DNA of 64,000 nucleotides, taken from Branchiostoma floridae (Eukaryota > Chordata > Leptocardii > Amphioxiformes > Branchiostomatidae). The stretch is from the NCBI RefSeq assembly GCF_000003815.2, contig NC_049995.1:14677564-14741563 (forward strand), written 5' to 3'. The notes beneath the pieces are model-generated. The model made no database searches. It was not told the origin of the DNA and saw only the letters and a list, made by a program, of their open reading frames with translations. Position numbers and translations under genes: made by a program. Below, piece after piece: positions 33,621-46,259 of the stretch (position 1 is the first letter of the stretch; every line of letters begins with the position of its first letter).

Positions 33621-34300
33621 ACACTATCTGCTTACATCTGTATTCTTATTATGTAATAGCTTAACGTATCGGCAAACTATATTAGACCCTAACTGTGTGG
33701 TTGGGTTCATCACAGATGCTGGCTTTGTTACTTTTGCATCTGATGTTCTCTGCATCTGTTTATCATAATCACTCATCCAAAGATAGATAGGAAGGCAATT
33801 TCTTTCGAAATAATACAAACATGATATATAATCATGTGTGCAAAGTCATTTAATGTCTTTAGTGACGTAGGAGTAGCTTAAACCTCTGATCACATTCATT
33901 GCTAAAAAAAGAGAATGTACAGTATGCTATCCCAAACAGCATCTAACTAAATGCCAATACCATTTTACAGGGAAGAATGTTCTAGGCCTGTCCATATATG
34001 ACAGCCTGGACTGTACTTGCTGTTTGGTCAAAACTTTTCTTCACTTTTAAACAGTTTCCAAAATATTTCTATAACGCTATAGAAGAGTATACACGATGCA
34101 TGTCACAGAACGACGACGCAATATAACCGATAACTAGCTACATGGTATATTAGACGACAAAAATGTTTTGAGTTTTGATAAAAATTATCGCAGATTCGCA
34201 AATGTTGATTCAAACTTTTTACCGAGTACAGAATATTTTCGAATCACCAAAACACGAGCTATATAGAAATACCATTTCAGATGTCTTTGTGACATTTTCC
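33621..34300. other. No gene recognised
   Basis: AT-rich spacer between two arrays. Confidence 0.4.
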
Positions 34301-35700
34301 ATGATGACGTTTTGACAAATTTCTAGCTGCTGAGCCAAAACTTTCAAACGCTTCTAAGACCTTTTAAAAACATATCAGGGAAGTTACAATACGCCTTCAT
34401 GAATGGTGAGACATGGGTAATGTGAGGCAATATAACAACGAGGTATCTCTGTCAAAATCTTGCTACATGCCGTATCAAACGATAGAATCACGCTTGGTAA
34501 GCCCAGGAAATGGCAGTTTGGGAGTTTGAATAATGCCTTATTGTTCAAGCAAAACTTTCTGCCAAATTTACGAGCTTTCCAGAACGATATAGGAGATAAC
34601 ATACACTATATTATGCGAGGCGACAAAACAACTCAGTATCTGAGTCAAAATTTAAATATGTGTCGTGCTACACGAGCGAAATACTGTCAGCCGAGCCTAC
34701 AAATGAAAGCATGACAAATTATAAAATATGGAGTCAAAACTTTTAAACAATTTTACGACCATTCCTGAAGATAATAAAGAGTAAAATACAATACGTAAGG
34801 CAGCGTAACAACGTACTAGTATCCTAGTTAAAACCTACTAGTAGATTTTTGTCACATCGCACGACAGAAATACTGTTAGGCCTTTGCACACAAAGGACGA
34901 CATGAAGAATTCAAACTTGTTGAGCCAAAACCTTTAAAGAACTCCACCACCTTTTCAGAAGATGACATATAGTAGATATAAAATGTGAGCGTAACAATGT
35001 GGTGTGCTAGTGAAAAACCAGTTCTTAAATGTCATATCACATAGAAGAAATACTGATAGTGCTTCACACAAATGACTATATAAAGAATTCCAACTTGTTG
35101 AGCCAAAACCTTTAAACAATTTCACGACCTTTCCAGTGTGTATGTACAATACGCGAAGCACCACATCAACCTGCTATCGCAGCCATCAAGACGACATGAG
35201 GACTTCGCATACTGCCCCAAAATAACAGCATGACGAATTCCTAACCGTTACCACAAAGGAGAAGCCAAGAAGTAGAGTCGAAATCTAAATGTTTGTGACG
35301 AGAAAAGTACTGTCAGCCGTGTCCACGAATGACAACATGAAACATTTGAGCCTGTTGCGTCGAAACTTTCTGACAACCTTACAACCTTTCCAAAAGATAA
35401 AGAGAAAAAAAATATGATGCGTAAGGCAGCGTAACAACGTAGTATCCTCGTCTTTGTCATATCACACGACAGAAATACTGTTAGGCATGCACACACAAAG
35501 GACGACATGAAGAATTCCAACTTGTTGAGCCAAAACCTTTAAACAATTTCCCGACCTTTCCAGCGTGTATGTACAATACGCGAAGCACCATATCAACCTG
35601 CTATCGCAGCCATCAAGACGACATGAGGACTTCGCATTCTGCCCCAAAATGACAGCTTGACGAATTCCTAACCGTTACCACAAAAGAGAAGCCAGCGAAA
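34300..35700. repeat. Degenerate array with a ~480-bp higher-order duplication
   Basis: GAGCCAAAACTTT/GAGCCAAAACCTTT recurs at about 34331, 34922, 35100 and 35527, with related GACGACATGAAGAATTC, CACACGACAGAAATACTGTT and GCGTAACAACGTA words. A longer block (about 35085-35275) recurs at about 35512-35700: GTGTATGTACAATACGCGAA, CAACCTGCTATCGCAGCCAT, CAAGACGACATGAGGACTTC and CGAATTCCTAACCGTTACCA. Non-coding. Confidence 0.85.
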
Positions 35701-35869
35701 TGTCATCAAGTTCAACCCTACGGTTCAGCAGCATCACAGTTAGAATCCCTGATAGTGTGACGGGAATACATTTTGTAGTCTCGCCTTTTCTCGCCCGTCT
35801 GGGGATCTATCGATTCGAATGTCAACCATGACAGTCGTGCTGACCTTTGACCTCTTTAGAACCTGTTTC

Positions 35870-36010
35870 TAATGGAAAACCGCCGCGCGGCTGCACTCGG
35901 GGACACCCGGGGACCGAATTATTGCACCGCTGGCAGAAATGGCCGCCATCTTTTGTTGCACCCATGGGGCTTTGCGAATGAATAATGGCGACCTCTAGAG
36001 ACCGATACAA
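35870..36010. promoter_or_regulatory. GC-rich stretch with a YY1-like site (candidate)
   Basis: CCGCCGCGCGGCTGCACTCG and GGGGACACCCGGGGACC form a local GC/CpG-rich block in AT-rich surroundings. GCCGCCATCTT at 35942-35952 matches the YY1 consensus (reverse of AAGATGGCGGC). AATGGCGACC follows near 35985. This could be a promoter or a decayed regulatory island. No transcript start or exon was recognised next to it. Confidence 0.28.
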
Positions 36011-36019
36011 GATAGCCGC

Positions 36020-36490
36020 GACAAAGGGATCGTTTGCGTAACCACAAAATGATTTTCATTTATCCTTGTATGGAACGAATCAAGATGGCAGGAAAATCAA
36101 CAAGTGGTTGTTCTAAAGAGAGGAGATTCTACGATAGAAAATAACAGAAAACCTTATTCTATCTACGATAGAAAATTGCATTAAGGAATCGTTTGTGATG
36201 ACCACGGAATGATTTTCATTTATCCCTGTATGGTACAAATCATGATGACAAGAAAATCCACAAGTTGTTGTACTGCAGGGAGTAGCTACCGTAAAAAATG
36301 GCAGAGAATGGCAAATTGGAATCGTTTGCGTAACCGCGAAATGAATTTTATTTATCCTGTTACAGTTAGTTTCTTGGAACAAATCATGATGACAGGAAAG
36401 TCCACAAGTGGTTGTTCTGCAGCGCTATATGGAGGAGCTACAATAGAAAATGGTAGAAAATGGCGCATGGCAAGAAGGAAAAGTGCAGGT
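36020..36490. repeat. Three-copy tandem repeat, ~133-160 bp
   Basis: CGTTTG(C/T)G occurs at 36031, 36190 and 36323, followed by TAACCACAAAATGATTTTCA-like sequence, TTTATCC(T/C)TGT, CAAATCATGATGACA, AGGAAA(A/G)TCCACAAGTGGTTG and a GGAGCTACA/GTAGCTACC segment. Non-coding, although some copies leave short frames open. Confidence 0.88.
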
Positions 36491-38361
36491 TAATTTTGCT
36501 TACGGTCTGCATTTGAGGCGTGCTCCCATTGTTGATTTGTAAGGAAGAGATTGCAACTCAATGGAAATCTACAGGTACTGCAAGACCAGTAGACAGGAGA
36601 AAAAGATATGAGGGGACACTTCAAACTGAATCATACTGCAATGTTTGCAAATTACAAATTAAAACCTGTCTAAATCATAGACAGTTCACCGCAGAATACC
36701 GAGTTATGCATACATCCACGTATCCACTAAATCACTAAATTGACTGAATACAAGAACTTTATCACCTTCCACATGTTGCTTGACCACAGCAACACTGCCA
36801 AGTCAATGGCCACAGATACTTAAGTGACACACATGAAGGGTATGGTGTGTACTAGTTAGAAGACTAGGGTCATCTGAGGTAAACGTAGTTCCGTATTTTA
36901 AAAGTTAACAGCGATAACCCCTTGTTGACCTTCTCTCTATTTTGTCGTACCGGTATACCATTTCGCATTTTACCATTACTAATAAGGTAATGCCAATGTA
37001 AACCATTCTTGAAAACTGGTCTGAAAATAGTTCTTATCTTTTCTAGCTGTTTCGTCTAAGCCCTGTATTAAATAAAAGTCGCCATGATCCCCAAGCTATT
37101 TCTTATTTCATCCCTGTTACAGTCTATCTAATAGTATGCCAACAAGATGGTGTTAAACTTCTAAAGTGTCCTAAGCACCGACAGCTTTATACGCCATGTT
37201 AGTCACTCAAAGACATGATGCTGCCTATACCAACTGTAAAGCTGTTACTTGAAACACCTGCTTATATCTAATAGGCCCCTTAGTGCGTCCCCGTCCATAT
37301 AGCTGTCCGTAGAAACAGTTGTCCTTTATATTATCATTTATTTTGCTTATGTTTTTCCCGCTAATAAGCTTTTTAAATTTCCCCTGGTAACCCATACTAA
37401 CGAGTAACCGTTGCGGTTCCTACTTCTGATGCCTACAGTTGCAGAATAATCTATTGATCCTAAAATAGAGATAATCAACTTAAAAAGAAGTCCATCACAT
37501 ATCTCACATATATACGCTGGCATGGTACTGTGCAATATAGCAATGTTCAACCAGCTCCATCCATTACGTAACATACGTAAGTGAAACTGAAAGACGCACT
37601 TCAGACTGCATTTATGGCTACTGACAATTTTCCCGTAGTTACCTTGGTGAAGATAAATGGATAGAGACAAGATTAATCCCATGGGAATATACTTCTCAAA
37701 CGTCAAGGTCAGCAGTGTGCGGTTGGAAACTCATTTTCCCTGTAGGGGGTAGGATAAGTATTTATGCTCACGTTTGTACATTGTCTATGTTAGCACCAAT
37801 GAATCATTACTATATTACCCTTTTAAGTACAGTAGAACTATACAGCTTTTAGAGAAAATAACGTTGATCCTAATTTTGCAAGTTTATGAAGTGCAAATTG
37901 AAGTGTAGACATTTGCACACACATTCGTACGGTGCGTATTGCCTATGTTAACATCAATGAAGCATTACTAGATTGACGGTTTGAAAAATAATACAACGTT
38001 TAAAGAAAAAGACATTAATCTCAATCTCATACTATGATGGGGTGAAAAGAGACATTTACGCAAACATTTGAACCCTTCCAGACTCGTGCAATCACTTATT
38101 ACTTACAGGCAGATGGCTCGTTAACTATAAAGTTTCATTGTGGTATCAATGACCTATAAAACGCCGTGCTGAAGTCTAATACTTAAAGAGAAAAGGGGTG
38201 TGGAAAGGCTGTAAATAGTAATGTCGTTTTCTGAACATCGTTATGTCATCATTTACGATGACTACGTTTGACAAAAAGGGGAGCATTTTATCGCCAATCA
38301 CTTCATCATCTCATATGGTAAAGCTCTTTTTTTTACACACACAACCAGGGTAGTATTCACA
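36491..38361. other. No supported gene
   Basis: 1.9 kb without recognised repeats or exons. GTACATTGTCTATGTTAGCA (37778) and GTGCGTATTGCCTATGTTAA (about 37932), each followed by CATCAATGAA/CCAATGAATCATTACT, form a weak ~155-bp duplication. The 119-codon minus-strand frame at 37347-37706 has no family features. Confidence 0.4.
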
Positions 38362-38453
38362 TCCAATGTTTCGATGTCTGTCAGACACCATCATTAGCAG
38401 AACCAGTCATTCTAACCCTTATGATGGTGTCCGACGAACATCTAAACGTTGGG
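38362..38453. repeat. Fold-back with ~33-bp arms
   Basis: CCAATGTTTCGATGTCTGTC plus AGACACCATCAT (38363-38394) is an imperfect reverse complement of ATGATGGTGTCCGACGAACA plus TCTAAACGTTGG (38421-38452), with about six mismatches. The loop is 26 nt. This arrangement resembles short fold-back MITEs. Confidence 0.75.
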
Positions 38454-38999
38454 TATATACAATATAAATAATTACCAACCTTATTTACGGACTTATTCAT
38501 ATACATGTTATTTTCTATGTGGCTACTACTATATGTGATTATTCAAAGGACAACAAAACTATCTTTAGAAATTTACGGCATTGCGCGTATTCAATGGCTT
38601 TGTACGTCATCTATCCCCACACCTGTCGCCCCACTATGTCAGGTGTATTCACTACGATGATGGATGGTCCTCTGACCTGTGTGTGACCTGGAGTGCGACA
38701 GGGTGGGTGTCTGCGTTAGCCTGGGTACCATCCGGAAAGTAGTGTGCTCCGACGTTTGTTATACACTATATAGTCGCTTCTAACTCTGACATTCATTTTA
38801 CACTATACACAGTCGCTCTCTGCTGTTCTGTCTGGGATCCTTGACCCTCTTTACGTCTGGAAACGTCTAAATTATGGACGAGGGCGCTGATTGGTCTCTA
38901 CAAATGAGCGAATTAAGGAATGAGTTCAAGCGATCGTCCACTTGTTTGCTGGCTTTTTGTCATCGAACGAGCGCTCTACAACCCATGCCTCAATTCGCT

Positions 39000-39850
39000 C
39001 ATTAACTGTCAGACGTAACCACCAAAAGTTTTGAATATGAATGTCTCTAGACGGATAGCAGAAGCGAGCATAGGAGTGAACTACAGTCAAACCTATAGCG
39101 GCCATTCAAGGGACTGGAGAACTGTTGCCATTATAGACAGGTGGCCACTATAGAGAAAATGTTAATCAATTCACCACAAGCAATAAGTAACACATGATTT
39201 CAGTACCCACTAATCTTTCTCACCAAGTAACATTGTCTCGATCATCTCAAAATTCAACTGACCCTGCCAAAGTCAAATCTACCGAAAATGATTGATATTG
39301 CCATTAGGTCATTGGGAAAAATGTAAGGGACCGACAAAAAGTGACCGTAATGCCCAGGTGGTCGCTTTGCAAAGGTGGCCACTAATAAAGGTTTGACTGT
39401 ACTACCCGGAAGGTACCCAGACTATGACTTTGAGTGATAGGCCAACGTTTAGTGTAAAGAAGACTAGCCCGGCCATTTACTGACGTAACCACCAAAAGGT
39501 TTGAATATACAGGTCTCCAGGCTGGTAGCAAAACCCATGCCTTAATTCTCTTATTAACTGACGTAACCAGCACCACTACTACAACCCGGATGGTACCCAG
39601 GCTATGACTATGAGTGACAGGCCAACGTTTAGTGTAAAGAAGAGTAGCCCGACCATTAACTGACGTAACCACCAAAAGGTTTGAATACACAGGTCTCCAG
39701 ACTGGTAGCAAAACCCATGCCTTAATTCTCTTATTAACTGACGTAACCACCATGGCCACCACTACTACAACCCGGATGGTACCCAGGCTATGACTATGAG
39801 TGACAGGCCGACGTTTAGTGTAAAGAAGGTTATCGGGACCAATTTGTAAA
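39000..39850. repeat. 180-bp tandem repeat, three copies, first split by a MITE
   Basis: CTGACGTAACCACCAAAAGG occurs at 39479 and 39659, with a variant (CAGACGTAACCACCAAAAGT) near 39010. Copies share TTTGAATA, CAGGTCTCCAG, GGTAGCAAAACCCATGCCTT, CACTACTACAACCCGG, GGTACCCAG, CTATGACT and CAACGTTTAGTGTAAAGAAG. The minus-strand 161-codon frame at 39382-39867 reads through the repeat and contains an internal duplication for that reason; it is not accepted as a gene. Confidence 0.92.
39084..39399. mobile_element. TA-flanked MITE with CAGTCAAACCT ends
   Basis: The ends are CAGTCAAACCT (39084) and AGGTTTGACTG (to 39399), an exact inverted pair, flanked by TA on both sides. Subterminal AGGTGGCCACTATAG-like words repeat. 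The neighbouring repeat copies read CACTACTACAACCCGG where this copy has ACTA[element]TACTACCCGG, confirming a single TA in the empty site. The terminal sequence is one I associate with abundant MITEs in marine invertebrates; the superfamily is not assigned. Confidence 0.88.
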
Positions 39851-39969
39851 GTGGAGACAAGCCTCATCCTTTATTCATGGCGCCAAACTAGAGGCTATTG
39901 AGAAAGGGAACTCGTGCGGAAGACTCGTTAAGTTTACCAGCCGCATGGCTGCATTCCCGCGTGTCTACG

Positions 39970-40310
39970 AACCATAGTGGGTCTCTATGGTTGTTTTGCA
40001 TGTTTTTGAAACGTTGGCGTTACGGAAGATAATGTTTATCAGTACAGTAGTTCATAACAGCAAAATATGACATTAGAGCACTCCCTCTTATCTAACCTTC
40101 GCCAAAAAATTTTTTGTGTTTTTGTGTGTGTGAGGGTGCGTGTGTTTATTATTTTTCCTATGAGACCTATGGTTGGTTTGCATGTTTTTGAAACGTTGGC
40201 GTTACGGAAGACAATGTTTAGGAGTACAGTAGACTCATAACAGTTAAATTTGACATGATCGGAGAAGAGTACTCTCTCTTATCTAACGTAGTATCACCTT
40301 CGAAGGGAAA
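39970..40310. repeat. Two-copy tandem duplication, 192-bp period
   Basis: TGTTTTTGAAACGTTGGCGT occurs at 40001 and 40193, followed by TACGGAAGA(T/C)AATGTTTA, AGTACAGTAG and CTCTTATCTAAC. A GTGTGTGAGGGTGCGTGTG segment lies between the copies. Confidence 0.9.
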
Positions 40311-40824
40311 TTGTTTGGTTGTGTGGATAGATTCGGCATTTGGAACACTTGTAAAGACAAAGTTGGATTTTTGGCCTCCTAGTCATATCATTGTAGCACT
40401 GTGAACGTGCAGCATGAAAACATATTGCTTTAGCCAAACTAAGGAATTGGTTTTTGAAAACATTGTCTTGGCCATCGGTAGTTTCAGGTTTCGTTAGAAC
40501 AAGCTGTTATTAGTTATTAAGATATACTTTGCTACAGCTCCTAGACGGGATTTTGTACGAGTTATCTATAGTAAAGTATATATTGGAGATACAGAAATAG
40601 CATTTGGTATAAGCCTAAATGCTAGGTATGTCCTCGTGAACATTCATATCATAACTCACTAGATTTGCCCAGATAGTTTATTTGATTAAGAGATTTATGC
40701 AAAAGCCAGCTGATTCTCTCCATCGAATTCGGTAGAACCAAGATCAATTGTACCCAGTCTTAGCATCGATTGCGTAAAATTCTATCGACATTTGCCAAAG
40801 CTTTCCAATGCTGATAGATTGCTT

Positions 40825-41110
40825 TCTTCCTGCAAAATGGCTGGAAGCAAAAATAAAATGTATTGCGGTTTTATTCACTAATCATTTTTGCCCATTACGC
40901 AACACTGGAGCCTGCGACTAACGGAAATAGATCTAAAAAGATTTGCTGTGTGTGTGGGGGGGGGGGGTAACTATTGATGTCCAGTTCTCTTGTACAAAAT
41001 GGCTGGAAGGAAAAAGAGGATACATTGCGGTTTTATACATCGGTTTGCCGATGAATTACGCAACAATGGAGCTTACGACTAAGGGAAATGATAAAATAAA
41101 ATTTTTTTTG
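40825..41110. repeat. Two-copy tandem duplication, 162-bp period, plus a G12 run
   Basis: CAAAATGGCTGGAAG occurs near 40833 and 40995, each followed by ATTGCGGTTTTAT, TTACGCAACA(C/A)TGGAGC and CGACTAA(C/G)GGAAAT. A G12 run at about 40956-40967 lies between them. Confidence 0.88.
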
Positions 41111-42029
41111 ATGGGGTCGATATTGAGTTGTCCAGTCCAATTCACCATGCTTCGGGAATTGCTTGTAAGACCGCTTGCTATTCTATTACAAGACAGACAT
41201 CATAGGCAATTGAATGATACTCTTTGAGAAATAATTTATAACGTTTTTGAGTTGTATGGGTATGTACAAAATACGAGAGCATTATTAACGTCGTACGAAA
41301 CATATAAACCGGCCCTTGATGGTCCCAAAAGAGGTAAATTATTCTCCCAACGTCTGCATTACTATATTAATTTAGTAGATAACAATGGGATATGCCATTG
41401 ATTTCAGTTTACTATGCAGTACGGTGGACTAAAAATATTGCATTTTGCTCAAAAAGATTTCGGCTGGCACAACAAGACAGTTACAATCAAAGTTCAGGTT
41501 CTAGCTGCCTTGACATTTTAGGAAATATCGTAAAATCACCTGCAAAGGACACAGCTTAAGAACAATAACGTGCAATTCTAACAACAAGCATATATGGATC
41601 ATTGATATCACATTGCGCTAGACACAAACACATGACATGACAGAAATAAACTTATTAACCGCTACTATTAGAATAAAGCAATGCTTTCTATCCTACCTCA
41701 CGTACGGACGCATCGTGCCGTTTACAAGCGATCTTGCAGAAAACACCATTAAGTGCCAGCTTGTTTCTAACCAAACAAAATTGAAAATTTCCTCGAGGCA
41801 ACGCTGAGCAATTCTATTTCCAGTAAGAGGCTTGATGTCTCGCAATTATCGCAAAATTAAATCACTCCTTCACGTACACACGCGCGACTTCATTGATATT
41901 CCAACAACGTTTATACTACGCTGCTGCAATATCCTGCATGTACGATAACCGCAACACAATACCGACAATCGCTGGGGACAGAAAAACAATAAAGCAACCA
42001 ACCTACTGCTCGAGATGGCCAGCCTGCAA
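41111..42029. other. No gene recognised
   Basis: Single-copy-looking sequence with no supporting motif. Confidence 0.4.
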
Positions 42030-42440
42030 TCCGTGCATAGAAAGGGGAAGATTAAAGCCCGTAAACTGGTGAACTAAACGGTTGTTTCCTCTGCATCTTC
42101 AGCGGCGAGCTGTACGTGCAACAAGCTGCTGCAGGCGTCCAACATTGCGTGCATTCTGCAACAGATTGCCAGTCGACTGAAGATCCTCCTATAATCGTCC
42201 AGCCCTTAGGATACGGCTCTCCCGGATTGCCTTCGTCCCTGTTGCAGGCGCGCGGTGGTATTTCAAAGTGTAGCCTCCTGTACATGTACCACCACCTGTG
42301 GATACTGAGCTCCCTGTACTAACACCAGAGGCATGCAGTACTAGTCTGTGGTGCACGTACGCACAGGCGACACAGCGGCTCGGATGGCGTTTGGCTGCCG
42401 TTGCCCCTGCCGAGGTCATCAGAGGGAACCACGCCCCTTC
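42030..42440. other. GC-rich block, open frames on both strands, function unknown
   Basis: About 400 bp markedly richer in GC than its surroundings, with overlapping frames of 68-86 codons on both strands. No motif or family was recognised in any frame, and no consistent splice arrangement. It may be a first exon or promoter region, but also a mobile-element fragment. Confidence 0.25.
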
Positions 42441-42900
42441 AGCGATATTTATTCATACGGCTCAACAGCCTCGCGTGCAGGATCCAATCCTATCCACACG
42501 TATATATATATATATTATATAGGTATAGGTTCGGCGTGGAATGTGAAATACAGATTTGGCCTCTTTACTTTGTGTCATTTTAGTTATTCGTATTACAACA
42601 AAATTTAAGAAAACTGAAAAAAAAAATTATTCATACGGCTCAACAGCCTCGCGAGCGAGATCCAATCCCATCCACTGGGATAGGTTTACCGTGGAATTAT
42701 TTCAAATAAGATTTCGGTCTGTTGTCTTTATGTCGTCATTTCAGTAAAACGTATTACAGCAAAATTAGGGAAATATGAAAAGAAAATTGTTAATATGGCT
42801 TAACAGAATATCCACCGCCGGGCACGACGTGGAATTTTAGATACAGATTTGTTCCTTTTTTTTCTTCTTTCTGTCTATTCAGTAAATCGTAACACAGCGT
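42441..42900. repeat. Three-copy tandem repeat, ~160-178 bp
   Basis: ATTCATACGGCTCAACAGCC occurs at 42451 and 42629 (178 bp apart), with a diverged TTAATATGGCTTAACAG near 42790. Copies share CAATCC, ATAGGTTCGGCGTGGAAT / ATAGGTTTACCGTGGAAT, AGATTT, and TTCAGTAAA(A/T)CGTA or TTATTCGTATTAC. A (TA)n run at about 42499-42521 lies in copy 1. Confidence 0.88.
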
Positions 42901-44899
42901 AATACGTTTCTTTCTCAAGATTAGTCAATCAAACTGATTGAAGCGAGAACATGATATTGCTGCCATTGATATGATTGTATGGGCACTCTAATTATAAGAA
43001 ACATTAGCCCTTCCCATCTTATGGACTCTTATCGGTGTATAAATACAGATAACACTGCAAACTGTCTCTTAGAATTATGACAATGAAGCTTATAACAGCC
43101 AAAATAAAGTTTGGTTAAAAAAGATAACAAGACACTCGTTTTATGCCCAATATCTCCAAGGGACATAAGTAAATATTGAATTAATACATAGTAAGATTTA
43201 CCCCTAGATGCTCTGTTAGAAAAGAAACATTACGGCATGTGTCTTCAAACCATTAAAAAACAGAAGAACAAACGTTCTGAGATAAAGGAGGAAAAAGGGG
43301 ACGAAGTGTCTGGTCTTAACGCTGTCCGGTACCAAGGAGGCTATTCAGGTACGCAAAACAACATAACCATGACCATGTCCCGATCATGACTTGATAAAAG
43401 TTAAGCCACACCCGAATTCAAACCTATTTCAAATTTGTAACTCCAAGGTGGCGGAGGTTTGTAATCTGGGTGTCCCTCCCTTTCATAGATGGGCTGCCTT
43501 CGGGCTTCTACCCATGCACAGTGGTACAGAGGTCAACATTCATTTTGACGGACACCTGATATTGACACTGGGAGGACCTTGCAACTGACAAATCCCATGG
43601 AGATGAACACTGTCCATGCAGCTTTAATCAGAAGAAGCTAGACTGATGCGCATGGCTCAAGAAAAGCGGATCCTGAGAACACAACTCTACAACGCGACTT
43701 AGTTAGCTTACAGATGTGTCCTAGCCTATGTGTTCTGGACTGTCATTCCCGTATAGGACTGTTTAGCTATAGAAAAAAGCTATAGGGCTGACATAAATTA
43801 GGATTTTACGATGGTCATTACTGTCCAAATGTGCCAAAGAAGGATCGAAGGAGAAATATTCTGATACCAAAGTAGAACAACAACAAAAGTTGAACAAATG
43901 AACTGCTCTAAATGCTGATCATTGCACAAAATGACCTGACCATGCCTGGTCCTCAGCAACACCCCGTTTAAGGTCAGGGCACCTCATCGTCTCAGCCGAT
44001 TGGCTACTACATCCCATACGTCATTAAGTGCAGGTCAATACCTCCCAAACACCCACAACATTAAACCGTGTCGAACTCTGCTTGTCCAAGCTTTATTTCC
44101 CCATATGCCCACTTAAAACCTCGTACTTGCAAGATTTTTATTGACTCTGAATGTCTTAGTTAGCTTGTATGGCAATGCCTCCCTTAATTTGGATATTCAG
44201 GTTTAATGCTTGCATGTGCAGTGTTTATATTTGGAGCCATTATGTTCATTATCGTTTTCTTTTTTCTTGGCCGGATGATGCCATTTTTCTGCCGCCGCGA
44301 TTCGACCAACCATTGCCGCGTCGATATCTTTAATGTGGAGATCCTGGGTCTCGCCAGACTCAAAGCAAAGTAGCTGCAAATTAGAAAGTCAAACTGTGCA
44401 TCATCAGGTAGCTAGTGGCAACACGCAGTTGCTCTCTTTACAGGATTAAAAGATTTCACAGGATGGCAATTACTCATGCAACTAGATAGATTCTGAAAAG
44501 ACGTTTCAAGTAACATCCACTACCTTTCATCAAAGACTGATTTTATAGATTCAATTGGTTCCATTCCAGGTATTTGACACAAAACTAGAAATGGACGACA
44601 AGTATCAGACACCATTTAGAAATTCTGACCGTTTCCAAATTATATCCGTATATGGGTGTACGGGAATCGTAGAATTCGGGAAATTGGCCGGTGGAGCCAG
44701 TCCATGCTTAGGATTTATGTGCAGCCGAACAACTCCTCTGGTAGCAAACTTCCCTGGCAAGTTATTCTCCCTATCATAGCCAGTGTAGTCGGTCTGGTAG
44801 AATATCATTTTACTAGTATTACCTGGAAGTCTAGCCTGGATGTCTCAAGTATTGAAAGATGACATTTTTTTCTTCAATTTTCAGAATATGATAATTATA
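42901..44899. other. No confirmed gene; possible membrane-segment exon near 44724-44795
   Basis: One plus-strand stretch (44724-44795) lies between an acceptor-like TTATGTGCAG and a weak donor (CTG|GTAGAA). It would encode PNNSSGSKLPWQVILPIIAS and VVGLV, resembling the transmembrane segment of a single-pass receptor. Frames are open on both strands there. Hydrophobic stretches arise easily by chance, so this is not called as a CDS. Confidence 0.2.
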
Positions 44900-45830
44900 T
44901 AAAACGGTTTCTGCATGGTGCCTGCGACGGACTAATACATTGGAAAGTATCAAACATACACGTATAGAATATGTTTAGCCTGAATGATCGTTATTTCTCT
45001 TAGACACTTGGTAGCAGGTATTTACCCGGTTTGACCTCAACAAGACATGATTTGTTACGCATTCACTCATAGAAGCCCGCACAGTTAGCAAATACATCAC
45101 GACCTAAGGTTATTTTCAATTTGATGGCTGAAAGTGTACTATGAAGATTAATAGTTGCAGAGTACAGGAGACTTATTCGCCTATCATCTTCAGTAGGACC
45201 GCTTTGAAACGACTAAATGTTCAAAGATGAACCTTTCAGAAGTTCGTGTAGCAATAGCATTATTTATCATACATGGACACAGAAGTACACAAAGTGGGCA
45301 AACATTAAACAAAGTATTTTTTCGAATTTATCACAACCAAACGTTATTTTCCAACAGACTGAAAATGTATGGAGTTGAATATTTCCAGAATACGGGAAGC
45401 TCATTTGCCTATTATCTACGGTAGGACCGCTTGTTAAAACTACTATGTTCAAATATGAACATTTTAGAAGTTTGGAAGGCCAATTGCCAGTTCCTAGAAG
45501 ATGAATCATACCAAAGGGACGATGTACTACAATAGACTGAGTTCAGATAAGTTATTACTCCTATGTTCGATTATTTACGTTTTATATTTATGTGATTAAG
45601 GGCTCCTTGGAAATCAGTTTCTCGAAAACTGTACGGAAGTCACTACAAGGTTATTAAATGAATTTTAAAAATCGCTCCTTATCTTCAGTAGGGCCGCTTT
45701 GAAACTAGAACTTTAAAAGGCCAATTTCATGATGGATTAGAAAAGCATCCTCCTTCACCAGCCCTTGGAAGATGAATCATACCGAAGGGACGAGTTCCTA
45801 CAATAGACTGAGTTCATTGAGCCGTGTCCA
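44900..45830. repeat. Degenerate tandem repeat, ~240-260 bp, three copies
   Basis: CATCTTCAGTAGGACCGCTT (45184), CTACGGTAGGACCGCTTG (about 45415) and CTTCAGTAGGGCCGCTTTG (about 45682) anchor the copies. Other shared words are ATGTTCAAA(G/T)ATGAAC, CAGAAGTT/TAGAAGTT, CTAGAAGATGAATCATACC, AAGGGACGA and ACAATAGACTGAGTTCA. Confidence 0.8.
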
Positions 45831-45949
45831 TTTCATAGCGAGTTCCCGGAACTCGGTTCTAGTTAGACGAGTAACACGATGAGTATTGCAGCTCTCGTGC
45901 CGCTGGGAAATTGCGGAGTTCTAACGAGTTTACCTGGGCGAAGAGGGAC

Positions 45950-46228
45950 GTGTTCTCCGGGACGTGAGATGAGTGTGTGTTTGTAGGTGATTAAGTTGGT
46001 TTTGAGTGACAGGGCGGCGGCATCAAAGGCTGGTGTAAGAAAATCGTCTTACGTGTACCACTTCGGGGAAATTAGATATATCTTGATTCAGAGGGACCTA
46101 ACATACCAATTACTTGAAAGGAAGAGGCAGACTGAGAGAGAGAAAGAGAAAGGCGGACAGGGGGAGGGAGAGATATAGAATCAGAGAGAGACACAGAGAG
46201 AGAGAGAGTGAGAGAAAGATAGAGAGAC

Positions 46229-46259
<31 letters not shown>

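Noticed and set aside
39382-39867. 161-codon minus-strand open frame with an internal duplication
   Set aside because: It follows the 180-bp tandem repeat exactly, starts inside the MITE edge, and has no recognisable domain; the internal duplication is just two repeat units.
44656-44862. Transmembrane receptor exon
   Set aside because: Hydrophobic stretch between weak splice signals, with frames open on both strands; too little to call.
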